The notes under the pieces were generated by a model that worked only from the letters and a program-made list of their open reading frames with translations, did no database searches and was not told the DNA's origin. DNA of 64,000 bases from NCBI GenBank assembly GCA_037176725.1, contig JAZBRS010000011.1, positions 3,906,001 to 3,970,000 on the forward strand. The letters are read 5' to 3'. Positions 59,203-64,000 of this stretch are shown here, piece after piece. The stretch comes from Posidonia oceanica. Lineage: Eukaryota; Streptophyta; Magnoliopsida; Alismatales; Posidoniaceae. Position numbers and translations under genes: made by a program. How positions within the stretch are numbered: position 1 is the stretch's first letter; the number at the start of each line of letters is the position of its first letter.

Positions 59203-60613
59203 CCGAGGCCCATATCCTTGCAAAGTTTTCTTCCTCTGCATCCATACATGCATCCCTTTTCCTACATCTGCACTGTAAATACATGTTTACTTTGCACTTT
59301 AGCACATGAATAGAGCATAAAGTAAACAACATTTGCATAGCATCATCAGCATCGCCCGATGACGAGAATCGGAATAGCTTGCCTGCTATGGAAAGAGTTT
59401 GTTCTTCCTCAGTTGACACTACTTAGATGTCCTAGCATAGCGAGGGAGCCACCATCCATTGAGAGCAGAGCAAAATGCCCAAACTCCTCCTAGAACCTAC
59501 ACCTCCGAGAGGGAGATAAAATGTTAGGGTGTGAGCAAGAGTGTGAGCCAAAAGAAAAACATTAGCACTTGGGCAACAAGAATATAGAAGATAGAAGGCG
59601 TAGACAGAAGCCAGCCCACAAGAGAGGTAAATAGACTAGCTCTATCTATATGACTAACCTTGGAGAGGAGTCGAAGCCAACGCCTGGAAGCCCACAAATC
59701 TTTATAGGGACTAGCCACCACCCCTAACCTGCAGCAGCTCCCCAGCACCATACCAGGTGCCCTTATACCTCCAACCCAAGGATAGAACAAATCTGTACGC
59801 CTATGAGGGAGCAAAAGAAATCATTGCAAAAGAGTAGGTGTAGGGTCTAGCAAGTTTGGCATGGAGCCTGTTCCATCATTCCCCTAGAATACACCCTCCC
59901 AGCACAACGCCGCACATGACCGAGAGCCACCTACAGTTTAGGAGTCTAAGTAGGGTCTCGTGAGTCGAAGACATCTCTTTCCTCTGTAGCAGGCATCAAA
60001 AGCATCCCAATACTGAGGGCAATACAAATCGCATTAATCATGCATACATCACTAGCAATAAGCATTCCTCCTGTCCCCTCGACTTTGCAAGGCCGATCGA
60101 TCTGGGTCAGTATCGCTAATGGTAGCATAGCAACTGGTCAGTACCGCTAATGGTAGCATAGCAACTGCTTTCTGACCACTCAGCACCCATCAGCGCCTAT
60201 CCTACAGTAGAAGTCTGTACTTGCACCGCCTTGAAAGGGCAGCAAGCCAGCAAGAGCCTTGACTTATGATCTAAGTGCCAAAAGCTAGCGACCCCAGATA
60301 TCATCCATACCTGTCGGCTCAAGATAGCGCATTATCCAGATTGAGACAATCAGCGGTTAAAGTCAGCGACCTGAGTCAGTGATAGATATAGGCACGTAAT
60401 ATCGGCGTGAAGTGCAGATTTTACAGTTTCTACAGATAGACAGTTGCCTTTGCATGCATTGAGACCAACCAGACAGCGTGCACTCAGAATAGGCAAGCAA
60501 GTATGATAAAGCCAAGTTTCTGTATGTGTTCCATTACAGACTCAGTTGGTACAGACTCAGTTGTTACAGACTTAGCTGATACAGACACAGCAGATACAAG
60601 TAGATGCAGCCAT
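59203..60613 (+). other. Non-coding spacer after pol in element B
   Basis: Blocks shared with 12480-13720 of A (see there). At 60085-60170 a 34-bp unit around CGCTAATGGTAGCATAGCAACT is duplicated. At 60537-60597 about four 15-bp steps of CAGACTCAGTTGGTA type lie just past the stop of the antisense ORF. Confidence 0.7.
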
Positions 60614-61002
60614 TTAGACATCAGAATTGGAGCACGCCCTAGTTGAGCTCTCGGCACCTGGGAACGAAGGAGCACCCGGTGGAATCTCAAGGATGGGCCA
60701 AGTCTCCTCCATATGTGCCTCATACTCCGCAGTATAGCCAGAACCCTTCATCATGGGAATCCTATTTGAGTAGATGTAGTGGTGCGCCATGCAAGCTAGC
60801 TCGGTAGTCTTCGCGGTAGAGCTGAGCGGATATTGCTGATAGAAGGCTGGCATCGGGTCTTGCTCAAAAGCATCTTGATAGTAGCCAAATTGCTGCATCA
60901 CCCTATCGGATGGTACTCCACACCTCCGGTGAGCCCAGGGAGGACAATCAGTCGCATGTCGCTATCATTGAAGAAGGCAGTGAAAGACTCCGCATCAGCA
61001 GG
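60614..61002 (-). pseudogene. Antisense PMD-like ORF of element B, truncated
   Basis: On the - strand: DSDMRLIVLPGLTGGVEYHP, a frame change near 60903, then MMQQFGYYQDAF, QQYPLSSTAKT, YTAEYEAHMEETWPI, EIPPGAPSFPG and a stop. Each block has its counterpart in the sense ORF of A (14890-15215): DMRLVVLPGF, VMRQFGFW, TYPLSSSTATK, CAPEYVTEVQEPWPI and EIPPGASLFPD. The N-terminal two thirds are cut away by LTR C' at 61003. The orientation is opposite to pol, unlike A. Confidence 0.8.
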
Positions 61003-62183
61003 TGTAGTAATCCTGAATTCTGATCGTCCATGCACGTTACGAAAGCTTGCGTGCACCGATCAAAATAGGCTCACTATATGCGGCTAGATCCGAGGGAAGA
61101 AACTTGACTCGAAAACGCTGGTAAAAGAAAAGAAAAGAAATGATAAGACAAAATCGGAGTCGCCATCGGGTCTATTGAATTGGAAGACAAGGAAAACCGA
61201 GGGTTAAGCATGAAAAGACATGCAAAACCGGATGCAAGGAGGGGCAAAGGGATGCAATGCTGATCTAAGCTATGCTATGCTATGCTATGACTCATGCCTA
61301 GGATAAAGGAAAGGTCGATGCAAGCTAGGAGAAAAAGCAAGGACTCTTGTTACGCACGGGGAAGGTGTTAGGCACCATCGATACGTTCGAGAGTCGGTCT
61401 TTCTTAGGCAATCTCGCGCTAATGCAGGGAATTGCTAGCCTAATGCCTAAATGCCATAAACGCCTACCTGCTATGCATTGGAAATAAACGTGCTATCTAT
61501 GTGCTCAGCCACGCTACTAGTGTTCTGAACTGGGCGGACCCTGGTTTGTGAGAACTCCTAAGCAGTAAGCATCACAGCCCTATATGCAGATGCAAGCGGA
61601 AAAGCAAAACTGCGGGGAAACCAAGCAATGCAAGTGATAAAGCGAAGCAGGTGCGGAAAACAGTGCAAAAATGCGGAAAACAACGCGAGGCGCGGAAAAC
61701 GAAGCAAGGAGCAGAAAACAATGCAATGGGGCACAGAAAACTATGCAGTGGAGCGGGAAACGATGCAAAACGCAGTAAACGGGGCAAAGTGCAGAAAAAG
61801 AGGCAAAGCGGGGTGCAAAACCAAAACAGAGGGGTGGGAAACATGCACAGGGGTTGCAGCAAGCCAAAGAAGCAATAAAATGCGAGAAACGACGAGCGAA
61901 ATGAAATCGGCGCTACAAAATGGCTGTCAGCCATCTGCAAGCATTGGACGCTGGGAACACCAGTGTCCAACGTTGGACGCTAGCATTGCTGGCGTCCAAC
62001 ACCTGCTAGAGGTAGACAGCATGCAATTTTGGAAAAACGATGCAATCTAGATACATGGATGCAATACAGATGCAAAAATGCAACTAAAGGGGTGCATGAC
62101 ATACAGATCTAACCTAACAGAAGATTAGAAGAGGAATTAGAGCAAGGAGCAAGCCAGAATCCAAGATCAAAGCTAGCAGGTTG
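61003..62183 (-). repeat. LTR fragment C' (same family as C), - strand
   Basis: Its 3' terminus TGTAGTAATCC (as seen on +) lies at 61003 in the antisense ORF of B, flank GCAGG at 60998-61002. It follows LTR C (44128-45320) colinearly and stops at 62183 where LTR H starts. No primer site adjoins its 3' terminus, so it is a 3' or solo LTR and not the 5' LTR of C. Confidence 0.88.
61944..61999. repeat. 56-bp inverted-repeat cassette in LTR C'
   Basis: Counterpart of cassette 1 of LTR C: two 8-11-8 units with a CG link; the centres differ from those in C. Confidence 0.88.
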
Positions 62184-62404
62184 TGTAGACACCCCATTCT
62201 GACAGCCCGGAAGTTGGTAGTTCTCTTTTGCAGGCTGGTGTGATCTCTAGATTGGCATTCCCTTTTCTAACCCATTTTCTAGCCCATTTCTAAACCCAAA
62301 ACCTCACCCCAAACCCTAGAAGCCTTTACCTAAGCTATTTGCATTTTTACAACACTTCTAGGCCCAAACCAAATCCCATTTGTAGCCCATGCCACTTGAG
62401 TGTG

Positions 62405-62547
62405 TTGGACGCTGGAACAGGCAGCGTCCAATGTTGGACGCGGCCTGTGCTAGTGTCCAACGTTGGATGTGCTATGGTCTGGCGTCCAACGTTGGACGTG
62501 CTATGGTCTGGCGTCCAACGTTGGATGCGCTCTGGTCGCACGTCCAA
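62405..62547. repeat. 143-bp five-unit inverted-repeat cassette in LTR H
   Basis: Five 27-bp units TTGGACGC-N11-GCGTCCAA with four 2-base links, exactly 5x27 + 4x2. Two adjacent units share the centre GCTATGGTCTG type, which shows local duplication of single units. LTR C has three units here. Confidence 0.9.
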
Positions 62548-63248
62548 CGACTCGAGGTCGGCAGCGGTTGCTCCGCCCCCTCCAGCTCACCGCCCGTCCA
62601 ATCCTCTGCCGCCCCACACTTACTACCCGTCCTTTCCTCCACTCCATGCCATCCACTACCTTCCAAGCTTGAGTTACTATCCTTCTCTCCTCTATTTCAG
62701 CCCAAAACCAGCCCTCCTCCTCTCACTGATAGGTCTGCCTTCCGCCGGCCGTGTCAGCCACCGCCTCGCCTCCGCCGCCCTCCTGCCATTGCCCACGCCT
62801 TCCTCTGACATCCCACATGGCCTCCACACACTCATCCGCATCTGCCAATGCCTGAATTTGCCAGAATTTGGCCTGTAAATACCTACCAAGCACTGGAACC
62901 CATGGAAGCTTCAACAAAACCAGCAAGTTCAACCCTTTGCCATTCTCACCACACACAGCGAACGAGAGAGCTTCCACTTCCGAGAGCAAGAAGGCACTCT
63001 CCTCTCTGTCTGCGACCCATTGCTAGCTCCTCTGGTGCTCCGAGCAGCTCAGGCGAGCCCACCGAAGTCGCTGCCGTGCACACACCTACAACTCCGGCGA
63101 ACCTCGTCGTCTCGCCGTTCCAGAGCTTCCAAAGGTCAGTATTCCATCCCCAGTAGTCATGCATGTGTAGTAGAACATGTCCATGCATTGTTTACAAGTT
63201 TTTACTTCCTTTTGGACGTGATTCACATCCAAAAGGAAGTTCAGTGTG

Positions 63249-63304
63249 TTGGACGCACCAGCTGGTGCGTCCAACATTGGACGCGAGCATAGGCCTGCGT
63301 CCAA
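63249..63304. repeat. Inverted-repeat cassette in LTR H (counterpart of C cassette 6)
   Basis: Two units with CA link; the centres are 10 and 12 bases, the only departures from 11, and they compensate to keep 56 bp in total. It follows a second inverted repeat formed by CTTCCTTTTGGACGTG and CACATCCAAAAGGAAG-like arms at about 63206-63240. Confidence 0.88.
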
Positions 63305-63487
63305 CGGCCTGCTTTGCTTTCCCTTTGTCTGAATGCTTTCCATGCTTTTCTTTGCATGACTCTTTGCAAATATATGCCATATGCTTCCCTTAATGCTTCC
63401 CTGATGTTGTGCCATGCTTTTCAACTTGTTCCATGCATGTTTGAATGCTTTTTGCAAGCTTAATGATTAATCTGTCTACTGCCTTTG

Positions 63488-63543
63488 TTGGATGCTAGGA
63501 TGAACTGCGTCCAACGTTGGACGCTGGTTCACCTAGCGTCCAA
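63488..63543. repeat. 56-bp inverted-repeat cassette in LTR H
   Basis: Two 8-11-8 units with CG link; the first arm reads TTGGATGC. Counterpart of C cassette 5. Confidence 0.88.
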
Positions 63544-63878
63544 CGCCTATGCTTGCTTTGCTTTGCTGCCATGCCTACCCCATGCATATTTTGAGTATTA
63601 TTTTGTGATCCATGCATGCTTAGAGATGCCTGGCCCCTATGGCACCCATGCTTAGGTTTGCTAGGATTTTACTAAGTTGTGTATTTCTTTTTTAGTTTAA
63701 AGCCTATTCTTTCATGCATGCTTCCTCTTTATCTTTCTCTCTTGGCTTAAATGCTTGCAAATATCTGCTGTGAATGCTCCTTTTAGTCTCTTACATGCTT
63801 CTAAGATGATTGCATGCATGTAGGTGGGGTAGAGTTGAGCTCCCCCTTTAGAACAGGTAAGTTTGCATGCCTGGGTCG

Positions 63879-63934
63879 TTGGACGCCAGAGCCTTCAGCG
63901 TCCAACGTTGGACGCTGCTGGCTCTAGCGTCCAA
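63879..63934. repeat. 56-bp inverted-repeat cassette in LTR H
   Basis: Two 8-11-8 units with CG link, all four arms intact. Counterpart of C cassette 4. Confidence 0.9.
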
Positions 63935-64000
63935 CGCCCTGGCTCATCTCTTGATTGTTTAATGCTTGCATACCTCTCTGGCCTGGCTTATTTACTTGCT

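Larger units (their letters stand above)
52190..61002 (+). mobile_element. Element B: Tat-lineage element, internal part only
   Basis: Gag remnant, protease, RT, both RNases H, integrase, spacer and an antisense ORF. Neither LTR nor primer site survives: the left end is the junction with C and the right end is the insertion of LTR C'. It is close to element A throughout gag-pol. Confidence 0.85.
62184..64000 (+). repeat. LTR H, forward copy of the C family, running off the window
   Basis: Starts TGTAGACACCCC inside C' (flank GGTTG at 62179-62183). It matches the reverse complement of 47475 downwards for its whole visible length of 1.8 kb. It contains cassettes at 62405, 63249, 63488 and 63879. 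Frames in it, including one of 102 codons at 62848, have no domain and lie in the likely transcription start region. Confidence 0.9.

Noticed and set aside
44128..62183. LTR C and LTR C' as the 3' and 5' LTRs of one - strand element
   Set aside because: The 3' terminus of C' at 61003 is followed on the - strand by the extra ORF and not by a primer binding site, so C' cannot be the 5' LTR of C.
62339..63156. 179- and 102-codon frames in LTR H
   Set aside because: They run through the inverted-repeat cassette and the promoter-like part of the LTR; LTR C has no matching intact frames.

Overview
The window is intergenic DNA from a flowering plant with a retrotransposon-rich genome. I see no host gene, tRNA, rRNA or CRISPR array. 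Nearly all of it is nested long terminal repeat (LTR) retrotransposons of the Ty3/gypsy superfamily, chromovirus-free and mostly of the Tat/Ogre lineage. Evidence for Tat is the LTR start TGTAGACACCCC, a primer binding site of the TGGCGACTCYRCTGGGGA type, a C-x2-H-x4-H-x4-C gag zinc knuckle, an Athila/Tat type integrase, and two RNase H domains in pol. One stretch is an Athila integrase. The species cannot be told from the sequence.

Layout, left to right. (1) 1-575: unassigned. (2) Element A, + strand, 576-20308: 5' LTR remnant, PBS, leader, gag-protease-RT-RNaseH-archaeal-type RNaseH-integrase in one uninterrupted register (3810-12479) broken by 29 in-frame stops of which 26 are TAG, then a sense ORF resembling the plant mobile domain (14028-15230), a tandem array, polypurine tract and a 3.19 kb 3' LTR. 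(3) LTR G, - strand, split into 20309-21897 and 37186-37980 by insertion of element F. (4) Element F, - strand, 21898-37180, with 1.66 kb LTRs and a 5-bp target duplication AGTTC; it carries only a decayed gag and no pol. (5) Inside F, a 5.85 kb solo LTR E (24363-30215) with target duplication CCAGT. (6) An Athila fragment, - strand, 37981-40165. (7) Element D, + strand, 40166-44127, inserted in Athila and cut in gag by (8) element C, - strand, 44128-about 52190: a 3.35 kb 3' LTR, long repetitive 3' region and a gag scrap, pol missing. (9) Element B, + strand, about 52190-61002: gag remnant, protease, RT, both RNases H and integrase, then a plant-mobile-domain-like ORF fragment in antisense. 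(10) A reverse C-family LTR fragment C' (61003-62183) inserted in that ORF, itself interrupted by a forward LTR of the same family, H (62184 to the window end).

The main unusual signals are: (i) short inverted-repeat cassettes with fixed geometry inside the LTRs and leaders of at least three families (6-9-6 bp monomers joined by 7 bp in A and F; 8-11-8 bp monomers joined by 2 bp in C and H), varying in copy number from two to five; (ii) a strongly TAG-biased, indel-free pattern of decay in element A, as expected from C-to-T change in CHG methylation contexts; (iii) a captured plant-mobile-domain-like ORF that lies in sense in A but in antisense in B; (iv) a primer-binding-site-like decamer kept 155-195 bp upstream of the LTR end in six of six LTRs; (v) a conserved hairpin abutting the polypurine tract in A and C; and (vi) a head-to-head gag/gag junction near 52190.

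All coordinates of repeats and boundaries were read by eye; no alignment or database search was run.
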